In this document: positions 17,858 through 25,790 of the stretch, piece by piece
Layout: each line of letters starts with the position of its first letter
How positions within the stretch are numbered: position 1 is the first letter of the stretch
NCBI GenBank assembly: GCA_050289485.1
Contig: JBNKFV010000010.1
Span: 42,397 to 106,396 of the forward strand
Length of the DNA stretch: 64,000 bases
DNA from: JBNKFV01 sp050289485
GTDB lineage: Bacteria > Pseudomonadota > Gammaproteobacteria > Pseudomonadales > Cellvibrionaceae
Reading direction: 5' to 3'
Program-made: the position numbers and the translations under genes
The notes under the pieces: generated by a model
The model's database searches: none
The model's input: the letters and a program-made list of their open reading frames with translations, nothing else
What the model was told of the DNA's origin: nothing

Positions 17858-18577
17858 ATGACACAACCTTCAGCAAAACCCTCCTTAGTTTTACTCTCTG
17901 GCTTATTGTGCGATCACACTATGTGGCAAGACATTGCAGAGCAACTGAGCAGCAGCTTTGACGTGAGCATTTTCAGTTTCGCCGGTTACAACAGCCTTAC
18001 CGACATGGCCGAGCATGTATTAGCAGAAGCACCCGCACATTTTGCGCTGGCGGGCCACTCGATGGGCGGGCGGGTTGCGCTGGAAGTCTATCGCCTGGCA
18101 CCAGAGCGCATCACCCACCTGGCACTACTCAACACCGGGGTACACCCAAAACGTGAGAGCGAAGTACCTGGCCGTATGCGTTTGTTGGAACTGGCCGACA
18201 CCCAAGGCATGCAAGCCGTTGCCGATAGCTGGCTGCCCCCTATGATGAGCGAAACCGGCAAACAAAACATCGCCTTGATGAATGATCTGAAGGCGATGAT
18301 TTTGCGCCACACGCCGCAAGATTTTCACGGCCAGATCAGTGCCCTGCTCAATCGCCCCGACGCCGAAGCCGTATTGTCGTTAGTGAATGTGCCCACGTTA
18401 TTACTCAGCGGCGACGAAGACCAGTGGAGCCCGGTTTCACAACACGAAGCCATTCAACAAAAAATTTCGGGAAGTCAACTGGTTGCCGTGCCCGCCGGGC
18501 ATATGTCGACGGTAGAAATACCGGCGGCCATTAGCACCATCTTCAGGAAATGGCTAAAGCCTGTCGAGGCCTGTTAG
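17858..18577 (+). CDS. Alpha/beta hydrolase
   Basis: 239-residue alpha/beta-hydrolase fold. The nucleophile elbow GHSMGG gives Ser68, the acid is likely the Asp in LLSGDEDQWSP, and the base is the His in VPAGHMSTVE. LLSGLLCDHTMW near the start forms the oxyanion region. No signal peptide is seen, so it is cytoplasmic. The substrate cannot be read from sequence; the neighbouring lig genes make an aromatic ester or a ring-cleavage product a possible substrate, but a 344-base gap with hairpins separates them. It converges on the ABC operon. Confidence 0.8.
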   Translation: MTQPSAKPSLVLLSGLLCDHTMWQDIAEQLSSSFDVSIFSFAGYNSLTDMAEHVLAEAPAHFALAGHSMGGRVALEVYRLAPERITHLALLNTGVHPKRESEVPGRMRLLELADTQGMQAVADSWLPPMMSETGKQNIALMNDLKAMILRHTPQDFHGQISALLNRPDAEAVLSLVNVPTLLLSGDEDQWSPVSQHEAIQQKISGSQLVAVPAGHMSTVEIPAAISTIFRKWLKPVEAC

Positions 18578-18651
18578 GGGCCGCTCGATACTCTCCTTCC
18601 TCTATAGCCTGTTTTGGCTAATGCCGGGAAATCAGGGGAGTTAAACAGGCC

Positions 18652-19725
18652 CTAACGGCGCTTGATTTTCTCCCCTTCCTTCAAACCCGATAGAATTTCG
18701 ATATTAATCCCATCAGATATGCCGGTTTTCACTTCGCGCTTTTCAAAGACTTGGGGCGCGGTCTCCACCTCTACAAACTGGCCCTTGTCTTCGATTATTA
18801 AATTGCCTTCGTTAATCGCCAGAGTATCGGTGCGTTTTTCCAAAACTATGTCGGCATTAGCACTGTAGTTTGCACGCAGAAAATGCTTGTTCTGCAGTTT
18901 TACCGCGGCGCGAATCTGGAACTTGATAGTGCCCTGATCCGTTACCCCTTTGGGTGAGATATATTCCAGCTCGGCGGTAAAAGGGTCGCCTTCCAGTGCG
19001 CCCACGTCCAGTACCAACTCCATGCCCTCGCGGATTTTACCTACTTCGGATTCGTCGACCATGCCTTCAAAAATCATGTCTGTCATATCGGCCAAGGTGG
19101 CAATGGTAGTTCCTGCACCAAAGGAGCTCGTTTCAACAATAAAGGCACCTTCTTTATGGGGTAAATCCAGCACCATCCCACTTACGGTAGCGGGAACCAG
19201 GTTGGATACTTTATCCGACTTTTTGGTGGCCCCTTGTTTCATTAGCAACAAATTGTTTTCCGCAGCGGTTAATTCTTCGCGCTGCAAATCGTATTGCAAT
19301 AAAAACTTATTGTACTCGGAGGAAGAAATTAATTTTTTCTCATATAATTTTTTCTGGCGCCGGTATTCGGCAGTTGCATTGGCGACGTTGATACGCGCCT
19401 GCTCCAACCGCGACTCGGCCTGATTGAGCTGAACCATACTGGGTGTAAGGGTAATCTTGGCAATGATCTCGCCTTTTTTTACCGTTTGACCAGCTTCCAC
19501 AAATAGTTCGTCTACCACACCCGACACTTGAGACTTAATTTCCACTTCGCGCCTGGGCACAACCTTACCTACCGCTACTGTCTTTTTTACAATACTGGTG
19601 GTAAAAGCTGCATCTGTTTGATAGACCACAGGCTTGGCCTGCGATTTATCAAATAAAAATATGGCCGTGCCAATAAACACAAAGACAACAAACCCAAGCA
19701 CCAAAACCCAAAGTAACTTTTTCAT
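18652..19725 (-). CDS. Periplasmic adaptor (HlyD/MacA type) of an ABC efflux system
   Basis: 357 residues from the ATG at 19725 (AAGG 6 bases before it). One N-terminal transmembrane helix, then a barrel-hairpin-lipoyl arrangement: VEIKSQVSGVVDELFVEAGQTVKKGEIIAKI, a coiled coil (QAESRLEQARINVANATAEY and following), and the second half-lipoyl segment with SGMVLDLPHKEGAFIV. It links the inner-membrane ABC permeases to an outer-membrane channel, as MacA does for MacB-TolC. It is the last gene of a four-gene operon with two permeases and an ATPase. Confidence 0.87.
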   Translation of the reverse strand: MKKLLWVLVLGFVVFVFIGTAIFLFDKSQAKPVVYQTDAAFTTSIVKKTVAVGKVVPRREVEIKSQVSGVVDELFVEAGQTVKKGEIIAKITLTPSMVQLNQAESRLEQARINVANATAEYRRQKKLYEKKLISSSEYNKFLLQYDLQREELTAAENNLLLMKQGATKKSDKVSNLVPATVSGMVLDLPHKEGAFIVETSSFGAGTTIATLADMTDMIFEGMVDESEVGKIREGMELVLDVGALEGDPFTAELEYISPKGVTDQGTIKFQIRAAVKLQNKHFLRANYSANADIVLEKRTDTLAINEGNLIIEDKGQFVEVETAPQVFEKREVKTGISDGINIEILSGLKEGEKIKRR

Positions 19726-19776
19726 GGTATCCTTTTTTAACTCTCTCAATGTCGGTTAGTCGTTTGGCCCCAGCGC

Positions 19777-21042
19777 CTATTCATCTTGCAGTGCGGTAAT
19801 CGGACTGACCGCGGCCGCCTTGCTTGCTGGCAACATCGACGCCAGCAAGCCGGAAATAATTAATATCGCCAATGCGCTCAGCGCTGTATTAAAATCCACC
19901 TCGGGGTGACTGAAAAACCCACTCTGGCCCGAGCCCTTATCCAACAATTTGCTAATACCTTCGAGCAAAAATACACCGCACACCAAGCCAGCATAGCCAG
20001 CTACGGCAGTAATCAATAAAGCCTCCTGCACTATCATGCCCACAATGGATGCTGGAGTAGCGCCTAGTGCTTTACGCAAACCAATTTCGCGGGTACGTTC
20101 CTTCACAACAATGAGCATAATGTTACCTACGCCTATGGCACCGGCAAGTATGGTACACACGGCAATAAACCAGCTGAATACTTTGATCCCGGTAAACAAC
20201 CCCTGGATCTTGTCGTACTCATTTTGCAAATTAAAACTACCAAAAACACTGGTGTCATCCGGGTTAATTTTTTTTATTTGCTGGAGGTATTTTTTTACAT
20301 CCGCTTCCGCCACCCGTGCATGTAAACCGGGTTGGGGTAATATCACCAAGCTGCCGATCGAACCTGTCTGGTTAAAGGCATAGCGCAGGGTATCGTTGGG
20401 GATATAAATTTTTTCCTCTTCCTGCTGCTGATTGCCATTGGAGAGCGACTCGAATACACCAATCACCAAAAAACTGATGCCATTGACGGTGATATGCTTG
20501 CCAATGGGGTCCATGTCGTCGCCAAACAATTGGGTACGCACCCGGGTTCCAATAATGGCAACCTTGCGTTTGTTGTCGTCATCTATTCGATTAATACTGC
20601 GGCCGGTTAAAATACGTAGCGACTTCATATCATCCATGCCCGCGTGAGTACCTTCAACATAGAAGGTGCCATTTTTGTCCTCGTAAACGGTATAAGGTGG
20701 TGTACCGCCCCAGATGCCAACTGAATTTTGTCCGCGAATAAAACCAACACTGGAAACGTGTTGCTCAATCTCTTTTACATCACCGGGTTTGAGTTTAATT
20801 TGACGCCCAATAGGCATACCCTGGTAGGGCATTTGGGTGGTACCCTGTATCCAAATAAAAACCGCATTAGGCACACGTGGAAACCCATTATTGACACCGT
20901 TTTCCAATCCCTTACCTGCCCCAAGCAGGACAGTGAGCATAAAAATACCCCAAAAAACGCCAAAAGCCGTGAGCGCAGTACGCAATTTGTGTTGCGCCAG
21001 GGTTTTAAATATTTCCTGCCACTTTTCGGTATCAATAATCAC
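19777..21042 (-). CDS. ABC transporter permease, MacB/FtsX type (second copy)
   Basis: 421 residues with the MacB topology: one N-terminal transmembrane helix (LRTALTAFGVFWGIFMLTVL), a large periplasmic MacB-PCD domain, and three C-terminal helices in the FtsX domain with the typical VKERTREIGLRKALGATP motif. It is paralogous to the next gene upstream (same architecture, same signature VKERTREIG-RKALGATP), which points to a heterodimeric permease. No ATPase domain is fused, unlike MacB itself. Confidence 0.9.
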   Translation of the reverse strand: MIIDTEKWQEIFKTLAQHKLRTALTAFGVFWGIFMLTVLLGAGKGLENGVNNGFPRVPNAVFIWIQGTTQMPYQGMPIGRQIKLKPGDVKEIEQHVSSVGFIRGQNSVGIWGGTPPYTVYEDKNGTFYVEGTHAGMDDMKSLRILTGRSINRIDDDNKRKVAIIGTRVRTQLFGDDMDPIGKHITVNGISFLVIGVFESLSNGNQQQEEEKIYIPNDTLRYAFNQTGSIGSLVILPQPGLHARVAEADVKKYLQQIKKINPDDTSVFGSFNLQNEYDKIQGLFTGIKVFSWFIAVCTILAGAIGVGNIMLIVVKERTREIGLRKALGATPASIVGMIVQEALLITAVAGYAGLVCGVFLLEGISKLLDKGSGQSGFFSHPEVDFNTALSALAILIISGLLASMLPASKAAAVSPITALQDE

Positions 21043-21054
21043 TAACGATAATTC

Positions 21055-22290
21055 CTATTCGGCGCGCATGGCTTCAACCGGTGAAACTTTTGCCGCGCGC
21101 AATGCTGGTGCCAGCCCAGCCAGGGCGCCAATAACGACGAGGAAAATAATGGCAGTAACGGCAACCTGAAAATCAACCTCAGGGTTGGCGAAGTAAGGCA
21201 TATCCGCACCGGAAACACGAAGGCCAAATGCCATTAATTCAATCAGGCCCACCCCCAGAACCAATCCAGCGTAACCTGCCACACCAGTCACTAGAACAGA
21301 TTCCAATAACAGGGTACTCACAATATTCAATGGGGTTGCCCCCAATGCTTTACGAATACCAATTTCGCGGGTGCGCTCTTTCACCGTAATAATCATTATG
21401 TTACTCACGCCAACGATGCCAGCCATTAAGGTTCCCAGGCCCACAAACCAGATAAAGCCGTTAATGCCCAAAAATAAGCCGCTAACCGCTTGTGTTGGCT
21501 CGGCCATATTAAATGAGCGAATCGCGCGCTTATCGTCCGGTGCTACATCGTGGCGACGTTTCACTAACTGGACTACCTGCTCTTCCAACGAAAAGCCATC
21601 CACCCCTTCCTTGGGACGCAACCAGAATGAGCCTATTTGATTATTAACCCCAAACATTTTTCGAAAGGTAGTGGAGGGAATGTAAACCCGCTCGCTGTTA
21701 CGGCCGCGGTTGCCCTTGTCATAAAACATCCCCACCACTTTCACTACCACACCATTGACTTTTATATCTTTGCCAACCGGGTCTACTCCCTTGCCGAATA
21801 TTCGCTCGGCAACCACGGTGCCCAGCAAGGCAATTTTGCGGATTTCCCGCTCATCAAACGGATTTATTTTACGGCCTGAGGTAAAAGGCACATCTTCTTT
21901 AATTTTAAAATATTCATCGGGTACACCGTGTAATGCAAAGTTACCCTGCTTGGTACCATACTTTATAGTCACACCACCACGCTGGCTCTCAGGGGAAATA
22001 ACGCGTATTCCATGGATCTGTCGTTTAACGGCCTCAACATCGTCCAGAGTGAGTTGAATTTTTCTCCCCGGCCCCATTCCGTGATATGCGACTGAAGTAG
22101 TACCCGAGTAAACTACCACGAAATCCAATACTTCCGAGCCAAAATTCTGACGTACTCCGTTTTGCATTCCGCGCCCTGCACCGAGTAAGAGTATCAGCAT
22201 TAAAATTCCCCAAAATACCCCAAAGGCGGTCAATGCTGTGCGCAGTTTGTTTTGCCGGAGGGTAAAAAGAATTTCCTGGAAACTGTCCAT
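21055..22290 (-). CDS. ABC transporter permease, MacB/FtsX type (first copy)
   Basis: 411 residues, same layout as the neighbouring permease: first helix LRTALTAFGVFWGILMLILL, periplasmic domain and FtsX domain with VKERTREIGIRKALGATPLN. The N-terminal signatures of the two are nearly identical (LRTALTAFGVFWGI), so they arose by duplication. It starts 4 bases after the ATPase gene stop and ends 13 bases before the second permease, which fits one mRNA. Confidence 0.9.
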   Translation of the reverse strand: MDSFQEILFTLRQNKLRTALTAFGVFWGILMLILLLGAGRGMQNGVRQNFGSEVLDFVVVYSGTTSVAYHGMGPGRKIQLTLDDVEAVKRQIHGIRVISPESQRGGVTIKYGTKQGNFALHGVPDEYFKIKEDVPFTSGRKINPFDEREIRKIALLGTVVAERIFGKGVDPVGKDIKVNGVVVKVVGMFYDKGNRGRNSERVYIPSTTFRKMFGVNNQIGSFWLRPKEGVDGFSLEEQVVQLVKRRHDVAPDDKRAIRSFNMAEPTQAVSGLFLGINGFIWFVGLGTLMAGIVGVSNIMIITVKERTREIGIRKALGATPLNIVSTLLLESVLVTGVAGYAGLVLGVGLIELMAFGLRVSGADMPYFANPEVDFQVAVTAIIFLVVIGALAGLAPALRAAKVSPVEAMRAE

Positions 22291-22293
22291 GAA

Positions 22294-23034
22294 TTACTCC
22301 AGGTTTTCTTCTTCATTGGTGAAGGCATGGCTCGTGTTTTCATCGTGGTGCACTTCGTGCCGGGCATTTTTTCCTGCAACAACCAGCCCGTCTTTCAATA
22401 CAATTTGGCGTTCGGTTTGATCAGCAATATCTTTTTCGTGGGTAACGATGATGATGGTGTTACCGAGCTTATGCACCTCTTTAAACAGTGCCATAATCTC
22501 CTGAGTAGTGTGGCTATCCAGGGCGCCAGTGGGCTCATCTGCCAGAATCACTTTGGGTTTGGTTACCAGCGCGCGTGCTATGGCCACCCGTTGTTTTTGG
22601 CCGCCGGATAATTCATTGGGCATATATTTGGCCCGGGGGCTCAAACCAACCATCTCCAAATATTCCTCAGCGCGCTTGTTACGTTCTTTGCGCCCTATCC
22701 CCTGATAATAAAGCGGCAGGGCTACATTTTCAGTCGCATTTTTAAACGGTAATAGGTTGAATGACTGAAATACGAAACCGAGCAGTTGGTTGCGCAATCT
22801 GGCAGCCGTTTTTTCCGAGAGTTTTGTTATTTCGGTGTTTGCTAAAAAATACTCGCCCTGGTCATGATTATCCAAAATACCCAGAATATTCAACAGTGTG
22901 GATTTCCCGGAACCCGAGGAGCCCATAACAGAAATTAACTCGCCTTCGCGGATATGCAGGTTAATTCCCTTGAGCACATGCAGAGGCTCATCACCTGAGT
23001 AATAGTACTTGTGGATATTGTGTAACCTGATCAT
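22294..23034 (-). CDS. ABC transporter ATP-binding protein (MacB/LolD type)
   Basis: 246 residues from the ATG at 23034, which has AAAGGA 7 bases before it; an earlier start at 23070 is possible but less likely. Walker A GSSGSGKSTLLN, Q-loop FVFQSFNLLP, signature LSGGQKQRVAIARAL, Walker B ILADEPTGALDS and the switch His in IIIVTHE are intact. It powers the paired permeases for export of an unknown substrate (antibiotic, lipoprotein or peptide). The C-terminal tail is acidic and glutamate-rich. Confidence 0.92.
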   Translation of the reverse strand: MIRLHNIHKYYYSGDEPLHVLKGINLHIREGELISVMGSSGSGKSTLLNILGILDNHDQGEYFLANTEITKLSEKTAARLRNQLLGFVFQSFNLLPFKNATENVALPLYYQGIGRKERNKRAEEYLEMVGLSPRAKYMPNELSGGQKQRVAIARALVTKPKVILADEPTGALDSHTTQEIMALFKEVHKLGNTIIIVTHEKDIADQTERQIVLKDGLVVAGKNARHEVHHDENTSHAFTNEEENLE

Positions 23035-23300
23035 GGGTGATTCCTTTGGTGTAGGGCTCTGAGTGCCCAAGGACTGGTTCTCTGAGTCGGACAGCCAGGT
23101 GAGCTGTTAGTGCCCATCCTGCTGGCTGCATCCCGTTTAACCTTGATTATCATTCATTTTACCTATTCCCTGGGTTAATGAGTTTTATAGTCTTACCTAT
23201 GGAAACCCCAACCACTCTGGCCGACCTATTATTTTGTAACCATAAGGTAGCTCAAACTGAGGGGATCTACCTGGTAGATAAAAACATGAAAACGTCGAGA

Positions 23301-23314
23301 TGTAAACGATTACA
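23301..23314. promoter_or_regulatory. LacI-type operator candidate (one mismatch)
   Basis: TGTAAACGATTACA differs by one base from the perfect palindrome TGTAAACGTTTACA found at 39231 and 51981. It lies 267 bases upstream of the ABC operon start in a 551-base gap (23035-23585) that holds no convincing gene. It may be a chance match, because it is far from the start codon. Confidence 0.4.
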
Positions 23315-23528
23315 CCTTGGCGTGAGCGATCAATACGATGCCGAGAAGATCGGGTTGAGGCTGAAACAGGGTGAAGGCAAACAGGCTCAAGGGGAGGTCA
23401 AAAGGTGTTGGTCGCCTTTTCTGAACCCGACATTCAACTTTAGCAAACCGTTTTAAGAGATTGCACTTGCTCAATACATTTTTAATGTTGCTTTTGGAAT
23501 TGAATTGGTTGCCAGGTAGACACAGTGT

Positions 23529-23556
23529 CGGGCCGGATTGACACAAATCCGGCCCG
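23529..23556 (-). terminator. Hairpin downstream of the S9 peptidase gene
   Basis: CGGGCCGGATT (23529-23539) and AATCCGGCCCG (23546-23556) form a perfect 11-bp stem with a 6-base loop, 30 bases after the peptidase stop. No T tract is present on the minus strand. Confidence 0.6.
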
Positions 23557-23585
23557 TAAATCACTGCTTTAATCCCGTTGCCAAG

Positions 23586-25544
23586 TTAATGAAGGTACCG
23601 TTTTAAAAAGTCGGTAATGGCTTTTAGTGTCTTTTCACGATTGGCGACGTCGGTAAAGCTGTGATCTTCGCCTTTTATTTTCACTTGTTGCACCGATTTT
23701 CCAGCCTTTTTCAGGGCTTTGTACATGATTTTAGATTGCTTGGGGGACACAACCTCATCTTCATCACTGTAAATCAGTAATGCCGGCTGGGTAAATTGTT
23801 CCGCAAACTCGTAAGGTGAAATTGACTGCATGAACGCCTTGTCCAGTTTGCCATCACCAATGACGCTTTCCCAGTATCTATAAACATCGCCCCAGCGGTT
23901 TTTTTCTTTTTTCTCCTCTTTCATCATGCGGTAAATATCTGTCACTCCGTTGACAGAAACAACGCACTTGTAATTGTCGCCGCCAAAAGCCCCTCCGGCG
24001 AGCGCGGCATAGCCGCCATAGCTCCAGCCAACAATGCATACATTGTTTTTATCCACAATCCCACTGTTGCTGAAAGCAGTAATCGCATCGCTTAAGTCGG
24101 ATTGCATTTTCTTGCCCCATTCGCCATGCCCGGCCATGTGGTGCTGATAACCAAAACCAGTTGAACCGCGAAATTGTGGCTGAATAACCAGATAGCCTTC
24201 GTTGGCGATGGCCTGCGCCAACCAGTCAAAGCCAAACCAGTCGTGTGCTTCGGGACCTCCATGCGGAAGAATCACGGTTGGCATATACTGGGGTTTGTCA
24301 GCATATTTTTTGGGTATGGTCAGCAAGGTGGGAATATTGAGACCGTCTCGCGCCTGATAGCTAGACTCAATCACCGTCTGTAAATTGCTGGCATTAAATT
24401 GTGGGAAACTATTGGCGATAAGCCTTGCTTTTTGGTTTTCGGAAAATAGGTAATAGGTGCCAGCCGTGGTTGCTCCTTCAACGTGTACGACGATATGTTT
24501 CCAATCATTGGAATGACTTGTCAGCCAGACGGATTCACCGGGAAAAAGCTGTTGAATTTCACCAACACGCTTAGTCAGGGCCGTGTCAAAAAACTCGTAG
24601 CGCGGATAAAATCCCGTGTAGGTAACTCCATAGACGACTCGGTTGATATCGGTGAGGAACCAGCCGATATCTGCATCATCACGGCGAAACAGTTCTTTGG
24701 ATATACTGCCATCTGACAATGACATTGTGTAGCAAGCCACTCGGCCGGAGCTTTCAGCGTAATTTTTCAGTACCAATGACTTGCGGTCAGAGGTTACCCC
24801 CTCGATGTCAAACGGTCTTACCGGCTCGGTCGTTTCGTATATGGTTTGTCTGTCGTTGCCAGTAAATGAATCAATCCAGTATCGGTTATTATGAGTGTTG
24901 AAATAGGCGATAGCCAGTATCTCTCCTGCGCCATCCATAAAATAGTCGATTGCCCGGATGCCCGCGCGCTTTTTAACCTTGGGATGTGACTGTTGGGTAA
25001 GGTCAACCTCCATTAAGGAGTATTCAAAGGTCTGGGTTTTTCCTTTTTGTATAAATGCCGGCATGTAGGCCGTGTTGCCATCTTGGGAAATACCGACAAT
25101 GTTTCCAACCCCGCTTTGCCGTCGGTATATGATGTCTCCGGGCACTAACAATTGGTGTAATTCATTATCTCGCAGGTTAAAAACAAAGGCGCTGCTAACT
25201 TCGCCCAGTTTCGAATAGCCCCATATTTCTTGTTCTTCGTAGACTTTTAATATCAAGCGCTCTTCGTCAAAAAAATAGATGTTTTGTGGATTGATAGCGC
25301 CGAGATCGAGCCCGCTTATCATTTTTCCGGTCGTTAAATCCACAACTTTCAGAATATCCTGGTCTTGCGCTTTTATACGCACGGCTAGCCTATTGCCGGA
25401 AGGCGAGATGCTAATGAAACCTGTTTTCGGGAATGTCGCGTAGTCGCTTAGCGTTACCTGGCTGAAGCTATTACTGGAGAAAAGAAGAATAAAGTTGCTT
25501 GAGAAAAGAATAAGCAGAGGGATTAACAAAGGTTTGAAAATCAT
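23586..25544 (-). CDS. S9 family prolyl oligopeptidase-like peptidase, secreted
   Basis: 652 residues with an N-terminal signal peptide (hydrophobic 5-24, ending near NSFSQ), a beta-propeller region (about 35-390) and a C-terminal alpha/beta-hydrolase domain. The catalytic triad is Ser in VGWSYGGYAAL, Asp in YSDEDEVVSP and His in GEDHSFTDV. PHGGPEAHDWFGFDWLAQA is the usual S9C (acylaminoacyl peptidase-like) stretch. It would cut short peptides in the periplasm. AAGGA lies 6 bases before the ATG. It stands alone between two hairpins. Confidence 0.9.
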   Translation of the reverse strand: MIFKPLLIPLLILFSSNFILLFSSNSFSQVTLSDYATFPKTGFISISPSGNRLAVRIKAQDQDILKVVDLTTGKMISGLDLGAINPQNIYFFDEERLILKVYEEQEIWGYSKLGEVSSAFVFNLRDNELHQLLVPGDIIYRRQSGVGNIVGISQDGNTAYMPAFIQKGKTQTFEYSLMEVDLTQQSHPKVKKRAGIRAIDYFMDGAGEILAIAYFNTHNNRYWIDSFTGNDRQTIYETTEPVRPFDIEGVTSDRKSLVLKNYAESSGRVACYTMSLSDGSISKELFRRDDADIGWFLTDINRVVYGVTYTGFYPRYEFFDTALTKRVGEIQQLFPGESVWLTSHSNDWKHIVVHVEGATTAGTYYLFSENQKARLIANSFPQFNASNLQTVIESSYQARDGLNIPTLLTIPKKYADKPQYMPTVILPHGGPEAHDWFGFDWLAQAIANEGYLVIQPQFRGSTGFGYQHHMAGHGEWGKKMQSDLSDAITAFSNSGIVDKNNVCIVGWSYGGYAALAGGAFGGDNYKCVVSVNGVTDIYRMMKEEKKEKNRWGDVYRYWESVIGDGKLDKAFMQSISPYEFAEQFTQPALLIYSDEDEVVSPKQSKIMYKALKKAGKSVQQVKIKGEDHSFTDVANREKTLKAITDFLKRYLH

Positions 25545-25677
25545 TTTGCGTCCTTTTTGCAGTGAGATCCAGTAGTGATGCTTACCCCTGATGCGCGCTA
25601 TCAGATTAACCCGATACCAATTATTGCCGGGCTACCAAGCAGACGCATGGATACGTCTATATTAGTTGAAAGCCAAT

Positions 25678-25719
25678 CCCCGCAACAACATAGATAAGGA
25701 GATCCATGTTGTTGCGGGG
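25678..25719. terminator. Perfect 14-bp stem hairpin
   Basis: CCCCGCAACAACAT (25678-25691) pairs perfectly with ATGTTGTTGCGGGG (25706-25719) around 14 bases. It lies between the deacetylase gene end and the S9 peptidase start. A smaller hairpin AGACG/CGTCT is at 25641-25658. It probably ends or protects the deacetylase mRNA. Confidence 0.6.
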
Positions 25720-25758
25720 TTAATAGATTACGAGAATTGCTTTAATTAACCGTTTATT

Positions 25759-25790
25759 ATTAACCCGGCAAGCATTATTGTCGGGTTAAT
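25759..25790 (-). terminator. Terminator hairpin overlapping the deacetylase stop codon
   Basis: ATTAACCCGGCA (25759-25770) pairs with TGTCGGGTTAAT (25779-25790) with one mismatch; the right arm covers the TAA stop of the deacetylase gene. A similar GTTAGCCCGG/CCGGGTTAAC hairpin ends the next gene unit at 27747-27778. Confidence 0.65.

Noticed and set aside
18652..23034. ABC operon as lipoprotein-sorting LolCDE
   Set aside because: The adaptor of HlyD/MacA type and the MacB-like periplasmic domains point to an efflux system; LolCDE has no such adaptor.
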